DNA of 51,013 bases from Nonomuraea cypriaca (GTDB lineage Bacteria; Actinomycetota; Actinomycetes; Streptosporangiales; Streptosporangiaceae). The position numbers and the translations under genes were made by a program. The stretch is from assembly GCF_015645445.1 (NCBI RefSeq), contig NZ_JADOGI010000054.1, forward strand, positions 1 to 51,013. The letters run 5' to 3'. Under the pieces are notes generated by a model. The model made no database searches. It was not told the origin of the DNA and saw only the letters and a list, made by a program, of their open reading frames with translations. Shown here piece by piece: positions 40,576 through 49,633 of this stretch (position 1 is the stretch's first letter; each line of letters opens with the position of its first letter).

Positions 40576-41808
40576 GTGAGTGCGAACCGGGTACGTGTCG
40601 TCGTCACCGGGCTTGGCGCGACGACGCCCGTCGGTGGAGACGTCACCTCGACCTGGACGGCGCTCCTCGCCGGTCAGTCGGGTGTGGAGACCCTTACCAC
40701 GGATTGGATCGACACCGTCCCCGTGCACTTCGCGGGGACGGCCGCGGTCGACCCGACCGAGGTGCTGCCGCGGCCGGAGGCCAGGCGCCTCGACCGCAGC
40801 GAGCAGTTCGCGCTGGTCGCCGCCAGGGAGGCCTGGCAGGACGCGGGCGCCCCCGAGGTGGCGCCCGAGCGGCTCGGCGTCGTGGTCTCCAGCGGCATCG
40901 GCGGCATCAACACCACGCTCTCCGCCTACGACACCTACAGGGAGCGCGGCTGGAACCGGTTGTCGCCCTTCACGGTGCCGATGCTCATGCCCAACGGCCC
41001 GGCCGCCTGGATCGGCCTCGACCTGGGCGCCCAGGCGGGCGTGCACGCCACGGTGTCGGCGTGCGCGTCCGGCGCCGAGGCCATCGGCTACGCGATGGAC
41101 ATGATCAGGGTCGGCCGCGCCGACATGGTGGTCGCCGGCGGCACCGAGGCCGCCATCCACGGGCTCAACATGGCCGCCTTCGCCGCCGCGCGGGCCATGT
41201 CCACCCGCAACGACGACCCGGCGGGCGCGTCCAGGCCCTGGGACCGCGACCGCGACGGCTTCGTGCTCGGCGAGGGCGCGGGCATCATCGTGCTCGAGTC
41301 AGAGGAGCACGCCAGGGCGCGCGGCGCGCGGATCTACGCCTACTGCGCGGGCGCCGGCTACTCCGCCGACGCCCACCACATCACCCAGCCCGAGCCCGAG
41401 GGCCGGGGCATCATCATGGCGATGACGCAGGCGCTCAACAACGCCGGCATCACGGGCCACGACGTCAAGCACGTCAACGCGCACGCCACCTCCACCCCCG
41501 CGGGGGACGTCGGCGAGGTGCAGGCGGTGGCCAAGGCCATCGGCACCCACCCGCTGGTCACCTCCACCAAGTCGATGACCGGGCACCTGCTCGGCGGCGC
41601 GGGCGGCATCGAGTCCGTCTTCACGATCAAGGCGCTCCAGGAGCGCATCGTCCCCGCCACGATCAACCTCGACAACGTCGACGACGGCATCGAGGTCGAC
41701 CTCGTCCACGGCGCGAACCGCGCGTTGCCCGAAGGCGACATCGCCGCGGTCAACAACTCGTTCGGGTTCGGCGGCCACAACGTGACCGTCGTCTTCAAAG
41801 GGGCTTGA
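40576..41808 (+). CDS. fabF: beta-ketoacyl-ACP synthase II FabF
   Basis: The 410 residues have the KAS II triad: Cys163 (TVSACASGAEA), His in NAHATSTPAGD and His in MTGHLLGGAGG. FabF elongates the acyl chain with malonyl-ACP. AAGGAG precedes the GTG. The next gene begins immediately after its stop (TGA then ATG), so the two are co-translated. Confidence 0.96.
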   Translation: MSANRVRVVVTGLGATTPVGGDVTSTWTALLAGQSGVETLTTDWIDTVPVHFAGTAAVDPTEVLPRPEARRLDRSEQFALVAAREAWQDAGAPEVAPERLGVVVSSGIGGINTTLSAYDTYRERGWNRLSPFTVPMLMPNGPAAWIGLDLGAQAGVHATVSACASGAEAIGYAMDMIRVGRADMVVAGGTEAAIHGLNMAAFAAARAMSTRNDDPAGASRPWDRDRDGFVLGEGAGIIVLESEEHARARGARIYAYCAGAGYSADAHHITQPEPEGRGIIMAMTQALNNAGITGHDVKHVNAHATSTPAGDVGEVQAVAKAIGTHPLVTSTKSMTGHLLGGAGGIESVFTIKALQERIVPATINLDNVDDGIEVDLVHGANRALPEGDIAAVNNSFGFGGHNVTVVFKGA

Positions 41809-43233
41809 ATGACCGTGCTCGACAACCGGGTGGTGACGCCCGGCTCCGATGAGGAGCCCGCTGATCCCCGCGATCCAGTCGTCCGCCTCACCGCGCTGCT
41901 CGACGAGGGCTCACCGCGGCTGATCACTCCTGAGGACAAGAGCGGCGTTCTGGCCGCCATGGGCCGCGTCGAAGGCGTCCCGGTCGTCGCCTTCTGCAGT
42001 GACGCCCGCTTCCAGGGCGGCGCGATGGGCGGCGAAGGTTGCGAGCACATCGTCCACGCCTACGACGTGGCCGTCCGCGAACGGGTGCCGGTCATCGGGA
42101 TCTGGCACTCCGGCGGTGCGCGACTCGCCGAAGGCGTCGAGTCGCTGCACGCCGTCGGCCGGGTCTTCGCCGCCATGACCAAGGCGTCCGGCGTCGTGCC
42201 GCAGATCTCCGTGGTCGTCGGCCCCGCCGCCGGCGGCGCCGCGTACGGTCCCGCCCTGACCGACCTGGTCATCCTGGCCGACTCCGGCCGCATCTTCGTC
42301 ACGGGCCCCGACGTGGTCCGCAGCGTCACCGGGGAAGACGTCGACAGCGCCGCCCTCGGCGGCCCCGAGCCGCACAGCAAGCGCAGCGGCGTCGTGCACA
42401 TCGTCACCAAGAGCGAGACCGACGCCTACGTCAAGGCGCGCCAGCTCGCCACGCTCCTCGGCCACCAGGGCCGGGTGCGCGTGGGAGAAATCGGGGAAGT
42501 CGACTTCTCCACGTTGCTGCCCGAGTCCGCGCGCCGTGCCTACGACGTGAAGCCGCTGGTCAACGACCTGCTGGACGAGCCGGGCGTCGAGCTGCACCCG
42601 AAGTGGGCGCCCAACGTCGTCACGTCGCTCGGCCGCCTCGGTGGCCGGACGGTCGGTGTGATCGCCAACAACCCGATGCGGCTCGGCGGCTGCCTCGACG
42701 CCACGTCCGCCGAGAAGGCCGCTCGGTTCGTACGCATGTGTGATGCCTTCGGCGTTCCGCTGGTCGTCCTGGTGGATGTGCCGGGTTACCTGCCGGGCGT
42801 GGGGCAGGAGCACGACGGCGTAGTCCGGCGCGGGGCCAAGCTGCTGCACGCCTTCGCCGAGGCGTCGGTGCCGCGGATCACACTGGTCACGCGGAAGGCG
42901 TACGGCGGGGCCTACATCGCGATGAACTCCCGTGCGCTGGGCGCCACCAAGGTGTTCGCCTGGCCCACGACCGAGGTCGCGGTGATGGGCCCGGTGGCCG
43001 CGGTGCGCATTCTCAAGCGGCGCGAGCTGGCGGCCGCGCCCGAGGAGGAGCGGGCCGAGCTGGAGCAGCGGCTGGCGGAGGAGCACAAGAAGCTCGCCGG
43101 CGGGCTGTCCAGGGCGCGGGAGCTCGGCGTCATCGACGAGGTGATCGAGCCCCAGGAGACGCGCGGCGCGATCGCCAAGGTGCTCGCCCAGGCCACGCCG
43201 GCCAGGGGTGCTCACGGCAACATCCCGCTGTAG
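41809..43233 (+). CDS. acyl-CoA carboxylase beta (carboxyltransferase) subunit
   Basis: The 474 residues show the biotin-dependent carboxyltransferase crotonase-fold halves: CSDARFQGGAMGGEGCEHIVHAYD and GIWHSGGARLAEGVESL with GPAAGGAAYGPALTD in the first. The second has VDVPGYLPGVGQEHDGVVRRGAKLLHAFAEASVPRITLVTRKAYGGAYIAMNSRALGA. It transfers CO2 from biotin to acetyl- or propionyl-CoA, supplying malonyl-CoA for the genes upstream. It is the last gene of the operon, ended by a strong terminator. Acetyl versus propionyl preference cannot be read from the sequence. Confidence 0.94.
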   Translation: MTVLDNRVVTPGSDEEPADPRDPVVRLTALLDEGSPRLITPEDKSGVLAAMGRVEGVPVVAFCSDARFQGGAMGGEGCEHIVHAYDVAVRERVPVIGIWHSGGARLAEGVESLHAVGRVFAAMTKASGVVPQISVVVGPAAGGAAYGPALTDLVILADSGRIFVTGPDVVRSVTGEDVDSAALGGPEPHSKRSGVVHIVTKSETDAYVKARQLATLLGHQGRVRVGEIGEVDFSTLLPESARRAYDVKPLVNDLLDEPGVELHPKWAPNVVTSLGRLGGRTVGVIANNPMRLGGCLDATSAEKAARFVRMCDAFGVPLVVLVDVPGYLPGVGQEHDGVVRRGAKLLHAFAEASVPRITLVTRKAYGGAYIAMNSRALGATKVFAWPTTEVAVMGPVAAVRILKRRELAAAPEEERAELEQRLAEEHKKLAGGLSRARELGVIDEVIEPQETRGAIAKVLAQATPARGAHGNIPL

Positions 43234-43256
43234 GTTTCCCACAAGTACTTCTGCGG

Positions 43257-43288
43257 AGGCCCCGCACCGAACCTTCGGTGCGGGGCCT
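43257..43288. terminator. bidirectional terminator after the fatty-acid operon
   Basis: AGGCCCCGCACCGAA (43257-43271) and its perfect complement (43274-43288) form a 15-bp GC-rich stem. It begins 24 nt after the operon's last stop and lies beyond the end of the converging DUF3145 gene. Confidence 0.92.
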
Positions 43289-43339
43289 GTCGCGTTCCTG
43301 GCCGACGGCCGGAGGGGGAGGTGGCGCCCGGTGAGGGGG

Positions 43340-43834
43340 TCAGACGGCGGCGTGGAGCCAGCGGACCGGCGCGCCGTCGCCGGCGTACCTGAACGGCTCC
43401 AGCTCCTCGTCCCACGGCCGGCCGAGCATCTTGTCCAGCTCGTCCTCCAGCACGCACCGGCCCTGGGCGGCCATCATCATCGCGGTCCTGAGCCGATCCT
43501 CGGGGATCATGATGTCACCCGCGGCGCCGATGACCGCCGTGAAGGCGCCGAGCGTCGGCGTGTAACAGTGCCGGGACCCGTCCACTCCTGGTGAGGCGTC
43601 CTCGGTGATCTCGAATCTGAGGCGCTGCCAGCCCATGAGCGACGAGGCGATGGCCGCCGCGATGCCCGCGCGACCCTCCCACTCCGCCTGCGACCGCACG
43701 ACGTTGGGCGCGGCGGGTTGCGGAGTCCACGTCAGATCTACGGGCACGCCAAGGACACCCGCGACTGCCCATTCGATATGAGGGCACAGCGCGGGCTGAG
43801 CCGAGTGGACGTAAAGGACGCCACGAGCAGACAC
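43340..43834 (-). CDS. DUF3145 protein
   Basis: The 164 residues match the actinobacterial DUF3145 family: ARGVLYVHSAQPALCPHIEWAVAGVLG, then LRFEITEDASPGVDGSRHCYTPTLGAF and LEDELDKMLGRPWDEELEPFRYAGDGAPVRWLHA. It sits next to the fab operon in Streptomyces (SCO2391) as well. The function is unknown. GGAGGTCCG stands before GTG 43834. Confidence 0.93.
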   Translation of the reverse strand: MSARGVLYVHSAQPALCPHIEWAVAGVLGVPVDLTWTPQPAAPNVVRSQAEWEGRAGIAAAIASSLMGWQRLRFEITEDASPGVDGSRHCYTPTLGAFTAVIGAAGDIMIPEDRLRTAMMMAAQGRCVLEDELDKMLGRPWDEELEPFRYAGDGAPVRWLHAAV

Positions 43835-44010
43835 CGGACCTCCCGTTTCGGTACGAGGTGCGCCTTCCCCAACGGCCTCGCCCCGGGATGATCACAAGTG
43901 ACTAGGGGAGAGACTACCGTCGGTCGCCATCCGGCACCAGTGGGGGGCCATACCAAGTTGGTGCGTGTGTCGCATGTGACAGCTCCGCCAGCCGGGAAAG
44001 ATACCGGCTC

Positions 44011-45024
44011 ATGGACATCCAATCTGTCGGCGCGGCGTTCATCCGGCCAGGTCAGGTACTCACCGACCGGTCGGCCCTGTCCGCCGCGGCACGCTGGACG
44101 CAGGCCGTATCCGAGGCGGACGGCGTGTGCGTCATCCACCTGGCGCCCGGCGCCGACCCCTGCGAGATCACCGCCGAACTTCGCGACCAGGGCCTGCGCG
44201 CGTCGCCGAACCACGTGCTCCGCGGCCAGCCCCTGTTCTTCGGCGGCCCCGCGTCCAGACCGTTCCCCACCCCGCCGATCCCGTTCAAGAAGAGCAGGTC
44301 CCGCTCGGACGTGGTGGTGGGGCTGCTCGACACCGGCGTGGCGAAACACCCCTGGTGGACGGGCAGCGACTGGTACGGACGGCTCGGCCCGGAGAGCTCC
44401 GACGCGCCGGAGGGCGCCCAGGCCGGGCACGGCACGTTCATCGCGGGCCTGCTGACCCGCCGGGCGCCGGGCGCGGCGCTGCAGGTGTGCCGGGTGCTCG
44501 ACGGCGACGGCCTCACCGACGAGGCCACCGTCGTACGCGCGCTCCACCGCATGCTGGAGCGGCCGCCGCAGGTGCTCAACCTGTCCTTCGGCGGCCACAC
44601 GTTCGACGACCGGCCACCGCCCCTGCTGTCCGACGCCCTCGGCGCGCTGACCGAGACGGTGACGGTGGCCTGCGCCGGCAACACCGGCTCCGACCGGCCG
44701 TTCTGGCCCGCCGCGCTGGCGTGCGCCGTGGGCGTGGCGGCCCTGGACGCCACGGAGCAGCACCGGGCGCCCTACTCGGGCTACGGCACCTGGGTCGACG
44801 CCTGCGCCCGCGGCGACTGGCTGGCCAGCAGTTTCCTCGACGCGGGCGACTTCGCCGGCTACGCGGCGTGGAGCGGCACGTCGTTCGCCGCGGCGCTGGT
44901 GGCCGGGGCCATCGCCGACGCGGCCAGGGACGAGCCGGCGAAGGAGGCGGCCGGCCGGCTCCTCGAGGGTGACGGCGCCCGGGAAATTCGCGATCTGGGA
45001 GTTCTCTTCCCGGCGAGTCTGTAG
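44011..45024 (+). CDS. S8 (subtilisin-like) serine protease without signal peptide
   Basis: The 337 residues carry the complete subtilase set: Asp107 (VGLLDTGV), His140 (AGHGTFIAG), the oxyanion Asn224 (ACAGNTG) and Ser291 (SGTSFAAALVAG). There is no signal peptide, membrane helix or inhibitor-type propeptide, so it should act in the cytoplasm. About 100 residues precede the catalytic core. It is the first gene of a same-direction group with a sigma factor, a small beta-rich protein and a CHAT-domain protein, and may act on one of them. The 176 bp before it (43835-44010) include the promoter and otherwise nothing clear. Confidence 0.9.
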   Translation: MDIQSVGAAFIRPGQVLTDRSALSAAARWTQAVSEADGVCVIHLAPGADPCEITAELRDQGLRASPNHVLRGQPLFFGGPASRPFPTPPIPFKKSRSRSDVVVGLLDTGVAKHPWWTGSDWYGRLGPESSDAPEGAQAGHGTFIAGLLTRRAPGAALQVCRVLDGDGLTDEATVVRALHRMLERPPQVLNLSFGGHTFDDRPPPLLSDALGALTETVTVACAGNTGSDRPFWPAALACAVGVAALDATEQHRAPYSGYGTWVDACARGDWLASSFLDAGDFAGYAAWSGTSFAAALVAGAIADAARDEPAKEAAGRLLEGDGAREIRDLGVLFPASL

Positions 45025-45096
45025 AGTTTACGCTCAGTCCCCGGTCAATCACGTCGAGGCATGATCGCCTCTCCGTGCCGGACGGAAGGAGGCCGC

Positions 45097-45633
45097 GTGC
45101 GAGATCCTCGCGATCCGGCGGAGCTGCTCGAAGCCGCGGCCGACGGCGACCGATCGGCCTGGGACGAGCTGGAGTCCAGGTTCGGGCCGCGCATGTGGGC
45201 CGTGGCCCGCGCCTGCGGCCTCGGCTCCTCGGACGCCGCGGACGCGGTCCAGGGCTCCTGGCTGCGCCTGCTCCAGCATCTCCACAGCATCAGGGATCCG
45301 TCGGGGGTGGGGGGCTGGCTCATGACGACCGTGCGCCGCGAAGCCCTCCTGCTCCTGCGGAAGGAGCTTCCCGGAGTGTCCTCCTTCGAGGTTGTCGAAG
45401 ATCCCGACCCGGTGTCCGCCGTCCTCGAGACCGACGGCCGGAACCTGCTCTGGAAGACAGTCTCCGACCTGCACGAACCCTGCCGCACACTACTCCAGCT
45501 GGTCGCAAATGATCTTGGAAGTCGGCAGGTGGCGATGCGGCTCGGACTACCGGTGGGCAGCGTCAGCCCGACCCGGGCCCGCTGCCTGGAGAAACTGCGC
45601 ACTCTGATCTCGACACAGGAGACGGCGCAATGA
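45097..45633 (+). CDS. ECF-type sigma-70 factor
   Basis: The 178 residues have sigma region 2 (LLEAAADGDRSAWDELESRFGPRMWAVARACGL, then DAVQGSWLRLLQHL) and region 4 with its HTH (LVANDLGSRQVAMRLGLPVGSVSPTRARCLEKLRTL). No region 1.1 or 3 is present. GTG 45097 is chosen because AAGGAGG lies 5-6 nt upstream; an ATG at 45061 is in frame but lacks one. No zinc anti-sigma factor is encoded; the next protein, overlapping by ATGA, occupies that place. Confidence 0.9.
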   Translation: MRDPRDPAELLEAAADGDRSAWDELESRFGPRMWAVARACGLGSSDAADAVQGSWLRLLQHLHSIRDPSGVGGWLMTTVRREALLLLRKELPGVSSFEVVEDPDPVSAVLETDGRNLLWKTVSDLHEPCRTLLQLVANDLGSRQVAMRLGLPVGSVSPTRARCLEKLRTLISTQETAQ

Positions 45634-46085
45634 TCAATGACGAATACTTCCTGGCGGCTCTCCGGCTCGCCGCCGGGACGGACCCGATCCCCGGTCACGT
45701 GTCCGCTGCCGCACGTGACGTCTACGGGCTCCGGGTCCCTGGGGCGGTCACCGCCGCCCCGGCCGAGTGCCCCGCGATCCGCGCGGGTTCCGGCTCGCGT
45801 GGTGACGACGGCTCCCACCTGGTGCGTTTCGTAGCAGCCGGCCTCACCTTCGACCTGGAGGTGACGGTGGGCGACGGGTTGATCGACGTCGCAGGACACG
45901 TTTTCCCCTACCCAGGAGAGGGCGCACTCGTCGATGTGAGAACCCCCCACCTGACGCTTACCAGACGCATTGCCCACAACGGCCATTTCATCGCCACCGG
46001 CCTGCCCCCAGGCTGGCTCAGCGTGGTGTGCCACCGGCCCGGTTACGCACCCGTGCAGACCAGGTGGGTGCGCATCCGTCCCTGA
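45630..46085 (+). CDS. small protein after the sigma factor, carboxypeptidase-regulatory-like beta domain
   Basis: The 151 residues begin with EYFLAALRLAAGTDPIPGHVSAAARDVYG, an N-terminal helix pattern seen in actinobacterial proteins placed beside ECF sigma factors. The rest is beta-rich (LVRFVAAGLTFDLEVTVGDGLIDVAGHV, then GHFIATGLPPGWLSVVCHRPGYAPV), like carboxypeptidase-regulatory or transthyretin-like domains. It has no membrane helix. The ATGA overlap with the sigma gene suggests a paired product, perhaps a sensor or an anti-sigma substitute. The role is inferred from position. Confidence 0.7.
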   Translation: MINDEYFLAALRLAAGTDPIPGHVSAAARDVYGLRVPGAVTAAPAECPAIRAGSGSRGDDGSHLVRFVAAGLTFDLEVTVGDGLIDVAGHVFPYPGEGALVDVRTPHLTLTRRIAHNGHFIATGLPPGWLSVVCHRPGYAPVQTRWVRIRP

Positions 46086-46178
46086 CCCCGACTCGTCACG
46101 AACAGCTGGGAGAGCCACGCCCTCTCCCGGCCGTTCGCGACACAGGCCCCGTCATGAGCGCAACCATCAAGGTCCTTC

Positions 46179-48704
46179 ATGAGCGCAACCCCGGACTCAC
46201 CACACGGCCTCGACTCGCTCATCGCGGCGGCCGAGGCCGCCATGACGCGTTCGCTGATCGACCCAGACCACGCCATGCACGCGAGCCGGGTCGTGCTCGA
46301 GGCGGCCCGCCACGCCGGCTCTCCCGACGCCGCGGTCGTGGCCCTGCGCGCGATGGCGCTGGCCGCGCGCGAACTCGGCGACCTTCCGAGCGCCGAACAC
46401 CACCTCCGCGAAGCCATCAGTACCCCCGGGGCGCCGCCTGAGCGGGTGGCCCAGGCGCGGCTGTCGCTCGTCACCGTACGCACCGAGCGTGGTCACCCCC
46501 TGCAGGCCCTGCGCCTGGCGGCCCTGGCGTGGGTCTACCTGGCACCGCTGGACCGTGCCAAGCTCGACACCCAGCGCGCGGTGGCGCTGGCCCATCTCGG
46601 CCGCCACCAGGAGGCGATCGCCTCGTGCGACCGGGCGCTGCGCGCCTTGGTTCAGGCGCCTGGCACCGTCGACGACCGCAGGTTCCTGGCCGGCGGCCTG
46701 CTCAACCGCGGGCTCTGCCACTCCTACCGCGGCGACTGGGACGCGGCCATGCGCGACCTCACGTCCTGCCTGGAAATCTCCCAGCAGGCGGGGCTGCCGC
46801 ACCTGGCCCGCCTGTCCGCCGCCAACCTCCCCTTCCTCGCAGTACGCCGCGGCGACATCGCGCAGGCGTTCAAGCACTACCGCGAGGCCGAGGACACCCT
46901 GTTCGGCTTCCCGGAGCGGCTGGCCACGATGCGCGCCGACTTCGCCGGCGCCCTGCTGGCGGCCCATCTTCCCGGCGAGGCCAGGGCGATGCTCAGCCTG
47001 GCCGTACCCGATCTCGAAGCGTCGGGGGCGCACGTGGCGCTGGCCGAGGCACGGCTGAAGCTCGCCCAGGTGGAGCTGCTGACCGGCGACCCGCACCGGG
47101 CGCGGCAGGTGGCCGAGCAGGCGGCGGCCGAGCTGGCCGCCCAGGACCGGGCGTCGTGGCTGCCGCTGGCCAGGGAGGTCGTGCTGCGCGCCCGGCTGGC
47201 GCTCGAACCGACCACGCCCGCCCTCGTCGCCGAGTTGGTCGATTGCGCGGACGCGCTGGAGGACGGGTTCGCGAACCTCGCGGGGGCGGCCGCCCTGCGC
47301 CTGGTGGCGGCCGAGGCGGCGCTCGCCGTCGACGACCATCCGACGGCCTCCGCGCAGCTCGCCAAGCTCACCCGGCACGCCAGGCGTGACGGGCGTGACG
47401 AGCAGTGGTTGCCCGCCGGCACCCGGCTGACCCGGCTGGCCTCCGAGCCGCAGTCCAGGCAGTTGGCGCGGGCGTCGCAGATCCCGGCGCCGGTGCGCCA
47501 GCACGCGCTCGCACTGGAGGCTTCCCTGCAGGAGGACATGACCGGGGCCTTCCATGCGGTGCGCGACGGGCTGGCTGAGGTGAGCGAGCGGGTGGAGGCG
47601 TTCGACGATCCGTCGCTGCGGGCGCACGCGGCCAGGTCGGGTGAGCGGCTGGCCTCGTTCGGGCTGGGGCTCGCGGTGCGTGACGGGGGCGTGGAGGAGG
47701 TCTTCGAGTGGGCGGAGCGGTGGCGGGCGGTCACGGCTCCGGCGCACGCGGGCGCGCCGGTCGGCCCCGAACAGGTGCGGGCCGAGCTGGGGCGGGGTGC
47801 GCTGGTGTCGTACATGGCCGACGCGGGTGCGCTGCTGGCGGTGCTGGTCACCGATGAGCGCGTGGTGCTGAGGCGGCTCGCCGACATGCAGGCGGTCAAG
47901 GAGGCGGTCATCCGGCTGCGTTACACGCTGCGCAGGCCGGGCGAGGCGGGTGACGTGGAGGCCGCGGCGGTCGAGGCCGAACGGCTGCTGTTGCGGCCCC
48001 TGGCGGCCGAGCTCGGCGATCGTCCGCTGGTGGTGGTGCCGGTGGGACCGCTCCACACGTTGCCGTGGGGGGCGCTGCCGTGCCTGCGCGAACGTCCGTT
48101 GAGCGTGGCCGCCAGCGCGGCGGCCTGGGTGCGGGCCCGTTCGCTCTGGGCCGCGCGGGCGGGCGGGCCGCCGGTGGTGGTGGCGGCGGCCGGGCCCGCG
48201 CTCGCCCACGCGCACGCCGAGGTGGCGCACGTACTGGGCTGCCATCCGAGAGGCCGCGAGGTGCCGGGGCGGATCAGGGCCGTACTGGAGGCGCTGACGA
48301 CCGCGGACGTGCTGCATCTGGCGGCGCACGGGGTGTTCCACGCGCGCAGCCCGCTGGTGTCGGGGATCACACTGGAGGACGGAGCGCTGATGGCGTACGA
48401 CCTGCTGGAGGTGTCGCGGACGGCGGCGCTGGTGGTGCTGTCCGCGTGCAACTCCGGCATGTCGCGCACGCCGGCCGAAGGGGCGCCGCTGGGGCTGCCG
48501 GGAACGTTCCTCGCCAAGGGGTCGTCCTGCGTCGTCGCGGGGATGCTGCCGGTGGACGACGAGGCGGCCCGGCTGGTGATGAGCCTGTTCCACGAACTCG
48601 TGGCGGCGGGGCAGCCGCCGGACGCGGCACTGGCGAGCGCCTCGGCCAAGACCGGGGTGCTCGAGTTCACCTGCTTCGGCGATGGCGGGCGAGCGCTTTA
48701 CTGA
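46179..48704 (+). CDS. TPR-CHAT (caspase-like protease) protein
   Basis: The 841 residues consist of N-terminal helical TPR-like repeats (about 1-450; for example ALAWVYLAPLDRAKLDTQRAVALAHLGRHQEA) and a C-terminal CHAT domain. The caspase-type dyad is visible: His717 in LHLAAHGVFHARSPL and Cys757 in VVLSACNSGM, with LAKGSSCVVAGMLPVDDEAA after it. CHAT proteins are caspase-like proteases (TPR-CHAT of type III-E CRISPR is one) found in bacterial conflict or cell-death systems. It forms one unit with the S8 protease and sigma factor. ATG 46179 has a 12-bp copy of its start region at 46154 upstream. Confidence 0.9.
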   Translation: MSATPDSPHGLDSLIAAAEAAMTRSLIDPDHAMHASRVVLEAARHAGSPDAAVVALRAMALAARELGDLPSAEHHLREAISTPGAPPERVAQARLSLVTVRTERGHPLQALRLAALAWVYLAPLDRAKLDTQRAVALAHLGRHQEAIASCDRALRALVQAPGTVDDRRFLAGGLLNRGLCHSYRGDWDAAMRDLTSCLEISQQAGLPHLARLSAANLPFLAVRRGDIAQAFKHYREAEDTLFGFPERLATMRADFAGALLAAHLPGEARAMLSLAVPDLEASGAHVALAEARLKLAQVELLTGDPHRARQVAEQAAAELAAQDRASWLPLAREVVLRARLALEPTTPALVAELVDCADALEDGFANLAGAAALRLVAAEAALAVDDHPTASAQLAKLTRHARRDGRDEQWLPAGTRLTRLASEPQSRQLARASQIPAPVRQHALALEASLQEDMTGAFHAVRDGLAEVSERVEAFDDPSLRAHAARSGERLASFGLGLAVRDGGVEEVFEWAERWRAVTAPAHAGAPVGPEQVRAELGRGALVSYMADAGALLAVLVTDERVVLRRLADMQAVKEAVIRLRYTLRRPGEAGDVEAAAVEAERLLLRPLAAELGDRPLVVVPVGPLHTLPWGALPCLRERPLSVAASAAAWVRARSLWAARAGGPPVVVAAAGPALAHAHAEVAHVLGCHPRGREVPGRIRAVLEALTTADVLHLAAHGVFHARSPLVSGITLEDGALMAYDLLEVSRTAALVVLSACNSGMSRTPAEGAPLGLPGTFLAKGSSCVVAGMLPVDDEAARLVMSLFHELVAAGQPPDAALASASAKTGVLEFTCFGDGGRALY

Positions 48705-48761
48705 GCCCGGCCGCGCCTGCTTCACCAGGATCGTTGAGGATGGGCGGGGCTTGGTCGGGGG

Positions 48762-49577
48762 TCAGCCGGTGGCCACGGGTCTGGCCGGGTCGGCGACCCA
48801 GTTGGACCAGGAGCCCACGTAGAGAGCGGCCGGCAGGCCCGCCAGCTCCATCGCGAGCACCTCGTGGGCGGCCGTGACGCCGGAGCCGCAGTAGGCGCCC
48901 GCCGGCACGCCCTCGCCGACGCCGAGCCCGGCGAACCTGGCCCGGAGCGCGGCAGAGTCGAGGAACCTGCCGTCGGGGCCGACGTTCTCCGTGGTGGGCG
49001 CGCTGACCGCCCCGGGAACATGCCCGGCCACGGGATCGACCGGCTCGACCTCGCCCCGGTAGCGTTCCGCTGCCCTGGCGTCCAGCAGCACCCCGTCGGT
49101 GGCGAGCACCGCCGCCTCGTCCGCGGTCAGCATCGGCATCCCACCGGGCCTCGCGGTGAAGTCGCCCTCCGCGACGCCGGGCTCCTCCTTGATGATCGGC
49201 AGGCCCGCCGCGATCCACGCGGGCAGGCCGCCGTCGAGCACGCGGACGTCCTGGTGGCCGAAGTAACGCAGCGCCCACCAGGCACGGGCGGCGACGGTGG
49301 ACCCGGCGTCGTCGTAGACCACCACGGGGCGGCCATCGGACACTCCGAGACGGCGCATCGCCCGCTGGAACGCGTCGGCGCCGGGTAGCGGGTGGCGCCC
49401 GCCCGCGCCTGGCGGGGCGGCGAGATCGGCGTCGACGTCGCAGAAGACGGCCCCGGGAATGTGGCCCTCGCGATAGAGGCCCACCCCGGGCGGCCCGCCC
49501 AGCCGCCACCGTATGTCGAGCACCGTCGCACCGTCGAGTGCGGCGAGGCCGTCCGGGCTGATCAACAGGCCTTTCAT
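48762..49577 (-). CDS. thiosulfate/3-mercaptopyruvate sulfurtransferase (two rhodanese domains)
   Basis: The 271 residues hold two rhodanese domains. The first (LDIRWRLGG, GHIPGAVFCDVDADL, VVVYDDAGSTVAARAWWALRYFGH) lacks the Cys. The second carries the active Cys in AYCGSGVTAAHEVLAMELAG, with GHVPGAVSAPTTENVGPDGRF before it. It transfers sulfur from thiosulfate or mercaptopyruvate to a thiol. ATG 49577 is chosen: a GGGGG lies 7 nt upstream; ATG 49583 is also in frame. It follows the phosphodiesterase gene by 43 nt. Confidence 0.93.
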   Translation of the reverse strand: MKGLLISPDGLAALDGATVLDIRWRLGGPPGVGLYREGHIPGAVFCDVDADLAAPPGAGGRHPLPGADAFQRAMRRLGVSDGRPVVVYDDAGSTVAARAWWALRYFGHQDVRVLDGGLPAWIAAGLPIIKEEPGVAEGDFTARPGGMPMLTADEAAVLATDGVLLDARAAERYRGEVEPVDPVAGHVPGAVSAPTTENVGPDGRFLDSAALRARFAGLGVGEGVPAGAYCGSGVTAAHEVLAMELAGLPAALYVGSWSNWVADPARPVATG

Positions 49578-49593
49578 GTGCATGCCCCCAGGA

Positions 49594-49633
49594 CTTGTCA
49601 CGCGCGTACCCCCGAGCTTGTCACGTGCGTACC
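49594..49633. repeat. 17-bp direct repeat at the end of the phosphodiesterase gene
   Basis: CTTGTCACGCGCGTACC (49594-49610) and a one-mismatch copy (49617-49633) stand 23 bp apart. The second overlaps the phosphodiesterase stop, so this looks like a small local duplication of the gene's 3' end. Confidence 0.7.

Noticed and set aside
46197..48725. 842-codon minus-strand frame opposite the CHAT gene
   Set aside because: Antisense shadow rich in Arg/Gln/His; the CHAT dyad and TPR periodicity are on the plus strand.
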